From assembly GCA_016223045.1 (NCBI GenBank), contig JACRPT010000043.1, positions 1 through 38,758 of the forward strand: a stretch of 38,758 nucleotides of DNA, written 5' to 3'. Positions 33,001-38,758 of the stretch are shown here, in pieces (the stretch's first letter is position 1; every line of letters starts with the position of its first letter). The stretch comes from Candidatus Eiseniibacteriota bacterium (GTDB lineage Bacteria; Eisenbacteria; RBG-16-71-46). Made by a program: the position numbers and the translations under genes. The notes under the pieces were generated by a model. It saw nothing but the letters and a program-made list of their open reading frames with translations, made no database searches and had not been told where the DNA came from.

Positions 33001-34169
33001 TAGAGGCCGTTCCAGCGGTAGGGCAGGAGGTCCTTGTCCTCGGCGTAGGCGATGAAGAGGAGCCGGAAGAGGACGGTGAGCGCCATCTCGTAGGTGTCGG
33101 CGAGATCCTGCGCGCTCGGCTTGGTGAGGCCGCGCGCCGCGACGATCCCCTGGGCCAGGCTCGGCACGACCGACTGGTAGATGCGCTCTCGCAGGCGCTC
33201 GGCGAGGCCCCCGGCGAAGCGGCCCGAGGCCTCCAGGATCTGCTCGAGGCTTCCGCCCGGGGCGAGCGCCTCCGCCGAGCAGAGAAGCCACAGGTACGCG
33301 GCGTCGGCGTCGGGCAGGAGCCCCGCGTGGCACTCGACGAAGGTCTCGGTGCGGCCGCGCCGGCCCACGCCCACCCCGACCCGCGCCGGATACACACGCA
33401 CCTTCGCGCCATGCTGGACGACCACCCAAGGAAGGTTCTCGCGGTCGGCCACGGTGAGCGCGTATGTGATCGGCGAGAGGCCAGAGAAGCGCTCGCCCGA
33501 AAGCTCGGGCGACTCGTCGCGCGCGAGGAGGACCGCGACCGCGACCTTGCGGTCGCCGGCGCGCAGGATCGAGGTCACGCGATCGTGGGGCTCGATGCCG
33601 AAGCCGAGGGCGTGGAGGAGGTCGCTCCCGCGCTTCGCGAGCGCTGGGCGGGCCTTGCGGCTCGAGGCCTCCCAGTCGGCGCGCTGCCGGGCGCCGGCGA
33701 GAAGCTCGTGAGTGGCGAGAAAGCCTTCGTTGCGGAGTCCCGCGAGGTCCGATTCGAGCGACGGGAGAACGTCGCGCAGCGCGCGCAACGCCGCGTGGCG
33801 GTCGGGTTGCTCGAGCGCCTCGCGGCAGAGGCGCTCGACCTGGCCGCGGTCGAGCGCAAGATACGCGGGCGGATCGTCGCCCGCCGGACCGCAGAGCGAG
33901 GCGCGATCGCCGTGCAGCACGACCAGCAGCAGGGGCGCCGCGCGGCCCGCATTGCGCGCCTTCCATGCCGAGCGGAGCGCCGTCGGGTTCGGCGTGGTCG
34001 CGATCGAGGCTACGACCACCTCCAGGGGGGACGTGCCCTGGCCGAGGGCCAGGCCGACGGCACTGAAGGGGACCCCGGAAGGCAGCGCTACTGGTCGGAG
34101 CGCGACCCCGTCGAGGAAGCGCGCCTCGTGACCGGCCTCCTCTGTGCTACGTGCGTTCCCGTGCGGCAT
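30093..34169 (-). CDS. Large N6-adenine DNA methyltransferase (Eco57I/PglX/DrmMI-like)
   Basis: The 1358-residue protein has an N-terminal region of about 340 residues with possible nuclease-like or regulatory character, then FRLLFIAYAEDKDLLPYRWN (about 368-387), a segment usual in PglX/Eco57I-type enzymes. The methyltransferase core follows: DLAMGSGHF (601-609, SAM-binding motif I), YGVDLNP (673-679) and VGNPPWE (851-857, catalytic NPPW). A C-terminal half of target-recognition type follows. Adenine N6 methylation of host DNA as a self mark is the expected role. GAGG lies 4 nt before the ATG at 34169. It is the first large gene of the operon; no separate restriction nuclease motif is obvious, so cutting is probably done by later genes. 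Confidence 0.88.
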   Translation of the reverse strand: MPHGNARSTEEAGHEARFLDGVALRPVALPSGVPFSAVGLALGQGTSPLEVVVASIATTPNPTALRSAWKARNAGRAAPLLLVVLHGDRASLCGPAGDDPPAYLALDRGQVERLCREALEQPDRHAALRALRDVLPSLESDLAGLRNEGFLATHELLAGARQRADWEASSRKARPALAKRGSDLLHALGFGIEPHDRVTSILRAGDRKVAVAVLLARDESPELSGERFSGLSPITYALTVADRENLPWVVVQHGAKVRVYPARVGVGVGRRGRTETFVECHAGLLPDADAAYLWLLCSAEALAPGGSLEQILEASGRFAGGLAERLRERIYQSVVPSLAQGIVAARGLTKPSAQDLADTYEMALTVLFRLLFIAYAEDKDLLPYRWNGLYQRRSLKTKAQELAELARGGAAFDAGDTLWEEVARLCRAVDRGNREWGVPAYDGELFSEEREISPAGAHLAGVTLPNTVFGPALAGLLLVEGSEGLGPVDFRSLGVREFGTIYEGLLESDLSVAESDLAVDKSGAWRPCKKGEEPLVRRGDVYLHDASGARKSTGSYFTKSFAVEHLLERSLEPALKEHLARLDALGEDEAGERFFDFRVADLAMGSGHFLVAAIDRIERALTGCLSRRRMPAVAAELSSLRAAALDALGPLADQVEIEDTQLLRRLIARRSIYGVDLNPTAVQLARLSVWIHTFVPGLPLSLLDHNLVRGNSLVGIGRLEEVREKIEEGSLPLFPIDAAHLLGEAAEPLRRLARLADATPSDLARARKAQDAALAAVAPAAALCDLVTAARLAGEKVPVNLDKWAEVRDRLPGSKEHRAARERLAGLHVFHFPVAFPEVFLRERPGFDVIVGNPPWEKTQVEEHEFWARYKPGLRSASQSERERLYHTLRRERPDLVKLLQSEVEGQEELRAALMSGPYPGMGAGHPDLYKAFCWRFWNLVCEDGGRIGVVLPRSALAAKGSTGFRREVLSHAEGVDVTMLLNNKQWFFEDVHPQYTIGLVALARREAVAGKMPAPQVALRGPYPSLDRYTGGVVREPAVFYGDQIQSWNDTASLPLLPTDESVDVFTQLREAPRLDLDDGKSWRARPLQGDLNSTTGKPLMDLKSKECPKGFWPVFKGESFDLWTPDTGTYYAWADPKKVLPHLQQKRLRGGRSKNSPFAEFDPKWLRDPKTLSCLRPRIAFRRISRATDTRTIRVALVPPELIFTDVAPYFLWPRGSAADEALLLGVMSSLILDWYARRFVETHMDFHVVDPLPVPRPPADHPLRRRAVALAGRLASPDDRFTAWAKEAGVACGPLGPDEKEDMIHELDAVVAHLYGLTEKHLVHIFETFHEGSDHEARLRATLAHFGTWKRRRQA

Positions 34170-34198
34170 TCGTCCTCATCCAAGTCCGTCGTCATGTG

Positions 34199-34471
34199 TC
34201 ACTCCGACCCGACCGCTCGCTCCGTGCGTGCCGCCATCGCGTGCGACCTGCCGCTGTCGTGTTGCTGCCCAACGCCGCGGCCAACCCGCGGCCCGCAGAG
34301 CTGGATCCCGCGGCGAGCATACCCCCGAACCTCAACGGTAGCGTGCCCCGGCATTGAACGCGGCAAGGGCGCTCTCGAGCAATCCGCCACTGCGGCAAGA
34401 ACGTCGTGACCGGCCGCGCGCAGAGCCCGGATGCTCGCGAGCGGGATGCTCTCGTCGGCCAGGAGCCGCAC
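34199..34471 (-). pseudogene. Truncated DUF5615 PIN-like toxin gene
   Basis: The GTG start (34471) overlaps the DUF433 stop by one base and reads MRLLADESIPLASIRALRAA then GHDVLAAVADC, a good match to the opening of DUF5615 toxins, including the first catalytic Asp (LADE). From about residue 32 the sequence loses all resemblance; the usual C-terminal part with a second acidic motif (V..T.D.DF) is absent in every frame before the methyltransferase start. The remaining 58 codons look like random read-through. It is therefore an inactive remnant, probably from a deletion. Confidence 0.7.
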
Positions 34472-34710
34472 TAGACGGCTCGGCGCCGCAGCGGATGGAA
34501 CACGTCCTCGCCGAGAGTCTCGGCCGCGAAGGCGAATACCGCCCGGAGGGATTCAGGCGTGAGCTGGGGGTAGTTCTCCCGGACCTGGGCCTCCGTCCAT
34601 CCGGCGGCGAACAGGCCGAGAAGAAAGTCAACCGCCAGTCTGGTCCCACGGACCACCGGCTTGCCGGCGAGGACTTCGGGGTCGCCCACGATGTGCTCAC
34701 GCCAGTCCAT
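34471..34710 (-). CDS. DUF433 antitoxin-like protein
   Basis: The 79-residue protein reads MDWREHIVGDPEVLAGKPVV RGTR as its opening, with GKPVVRGTRL being the DUF433 hallmark, then an MNT/VapB-like helical part (AGWTEAQVRENYPQL, LTPESLRAVFAFAAETLGED). DUF433 proteins are the usual partner of DUF5615 toxins in VapBC-like pairs. GGAGG lies 4-5 nt before the ATG at 34710, which I prefer to an upstream in-frame start. Its toxin partner is truncated while this gene is intact. It is the first gene of the operon; a TATTCT at 34767-34762 could be a -10 box, but no good -35 box is seen. Confidence 0.85.
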   Translation of the reverse strand: MDWREHIVGDPEVLAGKPVVRGTRLAVDFLLGLFAAGWTEAQVRENYPQLTPESLRAVFAFAAETLGEDVFHPLRRRAV

Positions 34711-34851
34711 CTGTCCTCCGACTTCCCGCGGCAGTCTCCGCGTGCGGCACACGCGCCCGGGAGAATACGACAAGAGGGGACCGGGTGCAGAGACGATTCG
34801 GCGGACCGCTGGCGGGAGCCGTCCGGCGGAATCTCGCGGCTCTGCGCCTCG

Positions 34852-35976
34852 CTACTTCTTCGCTTCCGCCGCCGCCGCCCGGCCGCTCTCGAGGTACGCG
34901 CGCTTGAGCTTCTCCATCAGCTCGCCGCGGCGGTCGTAGAGGCGCTTGAGCTTCCGCGGCGCGTGGCGCGCCAGCGCGTAGGCGGTGAGCAGCGGCAGCC
35001 CGATGGTCGCGTCGGCGTAGCAGATCACGGTGCCGGGGAGCTGCTCGGGATCGATCTTGCCCCAGCTCACCGCCTCGGACGGCGTGGCGCCGGAGAGCCC
35101 GCCGGTGTCGGGGCGCGCGTCGGTCACCGCCAGGAAGTAGTCGTGACCCTTCTCGCTGATGCCGAGCACCTCCTGGATCTGGGGCTCGGTCTGGAGCAGG
35201 AAGTTCTTGGGGCTGCCGCCGCCCAGGATCCACACCGCGCTCCTGCCGCCGTGCGCCTTGGCGTCCCACACGATGGCCGCGGTCTCGTTGACGTCGGCGT
35301 TCACGTCGAGCAGCAGCCGGTTGCCCTCGAGCGCCTTCGCCGCGACGTTCATGCCGATCGAGGAGTCGCCGGGCGACGAGGTGTAGACGGGCACGCCGAA
35401 CTCCCACGCGGCCGCGAGCAGCGAGCGGCGCGTGAGCCCGAGCGCCTGCTCGCTCGCGCGCACGTACTTCCCGCACAGGTGGTGGAACTCGGCGCTGCTC
35501 ATGGCGCGCTGGAACTCGGGCCCGGCGATGATCCCGCGGAAGAACGCGTCGGTGTCGAGCAGCACGTGGTAGTCGAAGAAGATGTCGTAGATGCGCACCA
35601 CCCCGTCCTCGCGCAGCTCCACGTCGTCGGCCTGGAAGGTGCCGCGGTGCATCGCGAGCCCCAGCCCGAAGTGGACGTCGTGGTAGAGGTTCGCGCCGGT
35701 CGAGACGATCCAGTCCACGAATCCCGCCTCCATGAGCGGGATGATGGCGCTCATGCCGAGCCCGGCGGGGGTGAGGGCGCCGGTGAGCGAGAGCGCCACG
35801 GTGACGTCGTCCTCGAGCATGCGCTCGGCCAGCAGCCGCGCGCCCTCGCGCAGGCGCGCGCCGTTGTAGGCGAGGAACGCGCGGTCCACCAGCTCGGCCG
35901 CGGTCTCGCGGCCGGTGATGGGCGGCGGCTCGATGCGCGGGCCGCTCAGGTGGCGCTGGCTCTTGTCGGCGGTCAT
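34852..35976 (-). CDS. Deoxyhypusine synthase-like protein
   Basis: The 374-residue protein belongs to the deoxyhypusine synthase family: [37 protein letters not shown] and, near the C-terminus, [20 protein letters not shown]. The last contains the conserved EAVSWGK whose lysine forms the enzyme-aminobutyl intermediate from spermidine. In archaea and eukaryotes the enzyme modifies IF5A; bacteria lack that protein, and bacterial homologues are thought to make homospermidine or modify another amine. AAGGAG lies 2 nt before the ATG at 35976. It is upstream of the defence operon on the same strand, with 141 nt between its stop and the DUF433 start; there is no functional link. Confidence 0.88.
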   Translation of the reverse strand: MTADKSQRHLSGPRIEPPPITGRETAAELVDRAFLAYNGARLREGARLLAERMLEDDVTVALSLTGALTPAGLGMSAIIPLMEAGFVDWIVSTGANLYHDVHFGLGLAMHRGTFQADDVELREDGVVRIYDIFFDYHVLLDTDAFFRGIIAGPEFQRAMSSAEFHHLCGKYVRASEQALGLTRRSLLAAAWEFGVPVYTSSPGDSSIGMNVAAKALEGNRLLLDVNADVNETAAIVWDAKAHGGRSAVWILGGGSPKNFLLQTEPQIQEVLGISEKGHDYFLAVTDARPDTGGLSGATPSEAVSWGKIDPEQLPGTVICYADATIGLPLLTAYALARHAPRKLKRLYDRRGELMEKLKRAYLESGRAAAAEAKK

Positions 35977-36128
35977 GGCTCCTTCGAAGGACGGCGCAGA
36001 CGGAGTGGAGGCGGCACTGTAGCGCGGGCGGTCCGGGACTGTCGAGAAGGGCGCTCCAGGTGGGTTTCGTGTGGAGGTGCCCCTGGTGGATCGGGTCATG
36101 CGTCTCAACCAGACGCCGCGGTGCAGCG

Positions 36129-38108
36129 TTAGCGCGACACGATCCCTTTGGCGAGCAGACGACGACCCGCCTGCGCGAGGCGCACCCAGTAGACACCCGG
36201 ATTCAGCCCGGTGGCGTCGTCCAGCCGCAGCACGTGATTCCCGGCGCCGAGCGTGCCCACCTCGCGTGTGACGATCCGCCGGCCGCTCACGTCCAGTAGC
36301 TCGAGCGTGGCCGGCTCCGCGCCGGGCAGCGCGAAGCCCACCCGGAGCGCGCCGCCCGGCGCCGGGTTGGGCTGGAACCCCGCCAGCGCCAGGCGAACTG
36401 CCGCCGGCACCTCGACCCAGCTTTCGGCGCTGAATTGTTCGGTCGCACCAGCGCCGTAGCCCAGCCGGTAGGCGTAGCGCTCGCCGGGGGTGACGTCGCG
36501 ATCCTCGTAGCGCAGGCGGTCCGCTCCGTCGGCAGTCGGGGCGCCGAGCCGCGTCCACTCGCCGGTCGCGCTGCGGCGGTAGACGGCAGCGACCAGGCTG
36601 CCCGCTCCCGGCCCCTGCCAGGTGAGGCTCACGCGATCAGGTTGGGCATCCGCGCTCACCAGCGACACCAGCACCGGCACGGGCCCGTCCGGCACGAAGC
36701 GCTGGGCGAAGAGGCCGAGCCGGCTGCAGGTGCCATCCCGCTCCTCCCAGACCGCAATCGCACCGCCGGCGGCGTCCGGGACGAGTTGGGGCGTGAACTG
36801 GGCGCAGGTCGAGGCGAGCCGGACCCCGTACTGTCTCCAGCCTGACGCAATCGATCCGCCAGGCGCGATGTGCTGTACGAATGAAGGGTAGTCTACCTGC
36901 CAGGCGAAGTACGCTCCGCCAATGCCGTCGGGGGCGATCGATGCGTCGTAGACATAGGGTTGGCTGGGATCACTTACCAACAGGCCGCCGGCAGGCCAGC
37001 CGGGCGCCAGCGTGCCTGCCGGGAGCACGCGCGCCCCGTACTCGTTGCAGCCGGCGCCGCAGCCCGCCCAGGCCACCAGTACCCCACCCATGCCGTCCCC
37101 CACCGCGTGGAAGTCGTAGCTCACCGGGCCTGAGAACAACTCCGGACCGCCCCACACCTGCACCCCGCCGGCGGGCCAGCCGGGCGCCGGCATTCCGTCC
37201 AGCGTGAAGCGCTGCACGTAGAGATTGCCGTCGGTCGCCGAGGCCGTCGGGCTGGCCGAGACCAGGTAGAATCTCCCGGCGCTGTCGGGCAGCAGGATCG
37301 GCGTCCACTGCCCCGGCACCAGCAACGAGCCGTTCTCGCTCCAGCCCGCCGCGCGGGTCCCATCCGGGCTGAGCCGCACCCCGTAGATGTCGAAGCCGTC
37401 GGGGGCGATCCCGCCGCGCCGGAAGTCCCGCCAGGCGACCACCGCTCCTCCGGTCGAGTCAGGAATGATACTCATCTCTACGCCGGAGGTCTGGGTGCAC
37501 ACCGTGTTCCCGTAAGGGGACCAGCCCGGAGCGGGCACGCCCGCTGCGGTCAGGTGCTGGGTCAGCACCAGGCCGAAGACGATCTCCCAGACCAGGAACA
37601 CCCCGCCGACACCATCGGCCGCCAGCCTCACGCTGCCCTCGGGAGCGGGGTTGAGCGAAACCGGCACGCCATTCACGGGCCAGCCGGGGGCCAGGCTCCC
37701 GTCGGCCAGGACGTGCTGGGCGTAGATGTCGGCGTAGCTGGTGGCGTTGTTCCGAAAGTCCTGCCAGGCGGTGAAGAAACCGCCCGCGCCGTCGGCGACG
37801 ATGGCCGGGTGGCCTTGGTCCGATGGGTGGGTGCAGATCGGGAACTCGTCTATAGGCCACCCGGGAGCAAGGTCGCCGCTTGCGCTGAGATGCTGCGCAT
37901 AGATGTCAGCGTAGTTCGTCGTGGGGACGCTTCTACTGTCCTCCCAGACCACAAAGACGCCCCCCGCCCGATCGGGCGCGATGACGGGATTCCCCTCCTG
38001 GCAAGGCGGATAAGTGCACACCGGCGAGCCGTCGGGGAGCCACTCCGCCAGCGCTCGACTGCACAGGGTTGACAGGATGATCAGAGCCGCAACGAGGGGA
38101 CGCAGCAC
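36129..38108 (-). CDS. Large secreted repeat protein with intact FlgD/type IX-like sorting domain
   Basis: The 659-residue protein starts at a GTG (38108, GGAG 8 nt upstream) with the signal peptide [20 protein letters not shown]. An ATG at 38174 adds 22 residues and is less likely. The body has about seven to eight repeats of roughly 60 residues of the form 'P.IV.DGAGG.F.AWqD.R...YADIYAQH...DG..APGWP', probably a beta-propeller. A fibronectin-like stretch ([20 protein letters not shown]) follows, then residues about 585-659 with [34 protein letters not shown] and [20 protein letters not shown]: a complete FlgD/Ig-like C-terminal sorting domain. It is divergent from the gene at 38309. The protein is probably displayed on or released from the cell surface. 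Confidence 0.82.
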   Translation of the reverse strand: MLRPLVAALIILSTLCSRALAEWLPDGSPVCTYPPCQEGNPVIAPDRAGGVFVVWEDSRSVPTTNYADIYAQHLSASGDLAPGWPIDEFPICTHPSDQGHPAIVADGAGGFFTAWQDFRNNATSYADIYAQHVLADGSLAPGWPVNGVPVSLNPAPEGSVRLAADGVGGVFLVWEIVFGLVLTQHLTAAGVPAPGWSPYGNTVCTQTSGVEMSIIPDSTGGAVVAWRDFRRGGIAPDGFDIYGVRLSPDGTRAAGWSENGSLLVPGQWTPILLPDSAGRFYLVSASPTASATDGNLYVQRFTLDGMPAPGWPAGGVQVWGGPELFSGPVSYDFHAVGDGMGGVLVAWAGCGAGCNEYGARVLPAGTLAPGWPAGGLLVSDPSQPYVYDASIAPDGIGGAYFAWQVDYPSFVQHIAPGGSIASGWRQYGVRLASTCAQFTPQLVPDAAGGAIAVWEERDGTCSRLGLFAQRFVPDGPVPVLVSLVSADAQPDRVSLTWQGPGAGSLVAAVYRRSATGEWTRLGAPTADGADRLRYEDRDVTPGERYAYRLGYGAGATEQFSAESWVEVPAAVRLALAGFQPNPAPGGALRVGFALPGAEPATLELLDVSGRRIVTREVGTLGAGNHVLRLDDATGLNPGVYWVRLAQAGRRLLAKGIVSR

Positions 38109-38308
38109 GGAACGAACTCCGGCGGCCGGATCATGCCCTGGGGTCGCGGCGACAATCTGGACCCGGGCTTTCATGCTGACTCGACTGAAACATGTTGACG
38201 CCTTCGGGAGAGCAGAGCAAGGTCCTTTTCGGGCCGCCATCTCCCTGGGCGGCAGCTCCCCCAGCGACCGCCGCTCTCTTCGTCCTCGCCCCTCCTGAGG
38301 AGGTCGCC

Positions 38309-38758
38309 ATGGCTCCCCGGCCCCGGCGGCGCGCGCCGCGCGTCGCATTCCCATCCGTTCTGCACCAGCCCTTCCTCACGTTGGTCCTCGCGCTCGCGAT
38401 TCTCGGTGGACCTCGTCCGGCCCTGGCCACGGGTGACGTCACCGGCCAGTGGAGCCCGAATGCGGATTCCAGCCGGGGCCAGCCGGGCCGCTACGCCATC
38501 CACCTGGTGCTGCTGCGCGGCGACGCCCAGCCCTATCACAGCCGCATCCTGTGGTGGTCCGGGGACAGGTTCGGCAGCTTCAGCGGCAGTGAATGGGGCT
38601 GGCGGCCGGCGAGCCCCGGCTGCGATGCCTTCCCGGACACCAGCAGCCTGAGCGCGATCTACGTGCCGCCCTCGGGGATCAACGAGTTCTGCGCCGGCCA
38701 CGTTCCCATCAACGGGAGGCTGTTCGTGGCCGGCGGGACCGACTCGCTCACCGGGGCC
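38309..38758 (+). CDS. Secreted galactose-oxidase-like protein, N-terminal part (runs off window)
   Basis: The ATG at 38309, with AGGAGGT 6 nt upstream, opens 150 codons to the window edge. An Arg-rich start (MAPRPRRRAPRVAFPS) precedes a hydrophobic segment (LTLVLALAILGGPRPALA), a probable signal peptide. The mature part has TGDVTGQWSPNADS, YAIHLVLLRG, RILWWSGDRFG and FCAGHVPINGRLFVAGGTDS. The order 'aIHmvlL.(n)Gkvl.wsG', then 'CaGHv.l.nGrLfvaGGt', is that of galactose-oxidase/glyoxal-oxidase beta-propellers; whether the copper ligands are present cannot be seen. The SD lies inside the palindrome CCTCCTGAGGAGG (38290-38302). Confidence 0.7.
   Translation, partial: MAPRPRRRAPRVAFPSVLHQPFLTLVLALAILGGPRPALATGDVTGQWSPNADSSRGQPGRYAIHLVLLRGDAQPYHSRILWWSGDRFGSFSGSEWGWRPASPGCDAFPDTSSLSAIYVPPSGINEFCAGHVPINGRLFVAGGTDSLTGA

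Noticed and set aside
19461-34710. A complete DISARM or BREX system
   Set aside because: DISARM needs a DUF1998 gene (drmB) and BREX needs PglZ and BrxC; none is seen. Only some component types are shared.

Overview
The window is GC-rich, densely coding bacterial DNA. Secreted proteins ending in a FlgD/Ig-like (type IX-style) sorting domain, many short metal-binding and housekeeping enzymes, and an HNH-family fragment suggest a Fibrobacteres-Chlorobi-Bacteroidetes-like or candidate-phylum genome such as Candidatus Eisenbacteria. That assignment is inference from protein style; there is no rRNA or tRNA gene to anchor it.

Layout. 1-5.3 kb: the N-terminal half of an HNH-type protein running off the left edge, a CapA-like metallophosphatase, a 118-bp direct repeat, a saccharopine-dehydrogenase-like reductase, and a divergent aspartate kinase. 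5.5-8.0 kb: a right-handed beta-helix protein without a signal peptide, then a small secreted protein. 8.1-12.0 kb (minus strand): a YdeI/DUF1905 protein, a YcaQ/AlkX-type DNA glycosylase, a GlcF-like iron-sulfur subunit and a small membrane protein. 12.2-14.9 kb: two secreted proteins sharing one domain, separated by a 183-bp nested-palindrome element that looks like a non-autonomous transposon. 15.1-18.9 kb: a 35-bp tandem repeat, a zinc alcohol dehydrogenase translationally coupled to a large DUF2339 membrane protein, and a GyrI-like protein. 34.9-38.8 kb: a deoxyhypusine-synthase-like enzyme, a large repeat-bearing secreted protein with an intact sorting domain, and the start of a galactose-oxidase-like secreted protein.

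The most interesting part is 19.4-34.7 kb, all on the minus strand. Read in transcription order it is: DUF433 antitoxin, truncated DUF5615 toxin, 1358-residue Eco57I/PglX-like adenine methyltransferase, a 28-residue micro-ORF, a PD-(D/E)xK nuclease-like protein, a Ski2-like helicase, an N-terminal fragment of a PLD-SNF2 helicase, an HTH-ImmA/IrrE metallopeptidase, a 20-codon stump of a DUF4411 toxin, a Schlafen AlbA_2/RecG-C protein, and a full PLD-SNF2 helicase. From the methyltransferase stop codon onwards every junction is a start/stop overlap (GTGA, ATGA, TTGA, TGATG) or a one-base gap, so the whole set is probably one translationally coupled defence operon. It lacks the marker genes of complete DISARM (no DUF1998 gene) and BREX (no PglZ or BrxC). 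The nuclease-helicase pair resembles Hachiman (HamAB) or AbpAB in architecture. The PLD fragment is about 85% identical by hand count to the start of the intact PLD-SNF2 gene, which points to assembly by recombination. Two PIN-like toxin genes (DUF4411, DUF5615) are both decayed next to intact partners.

A second theme is protein export. Two secreted proteins of different overall sequence end in TWG-x-IK-x-LY-R, a possible second C-terminal sorting tag next to the FlgD-like one. A third secreted protein has its FlgD-like domain cut off exactly where the palindromic element sits.
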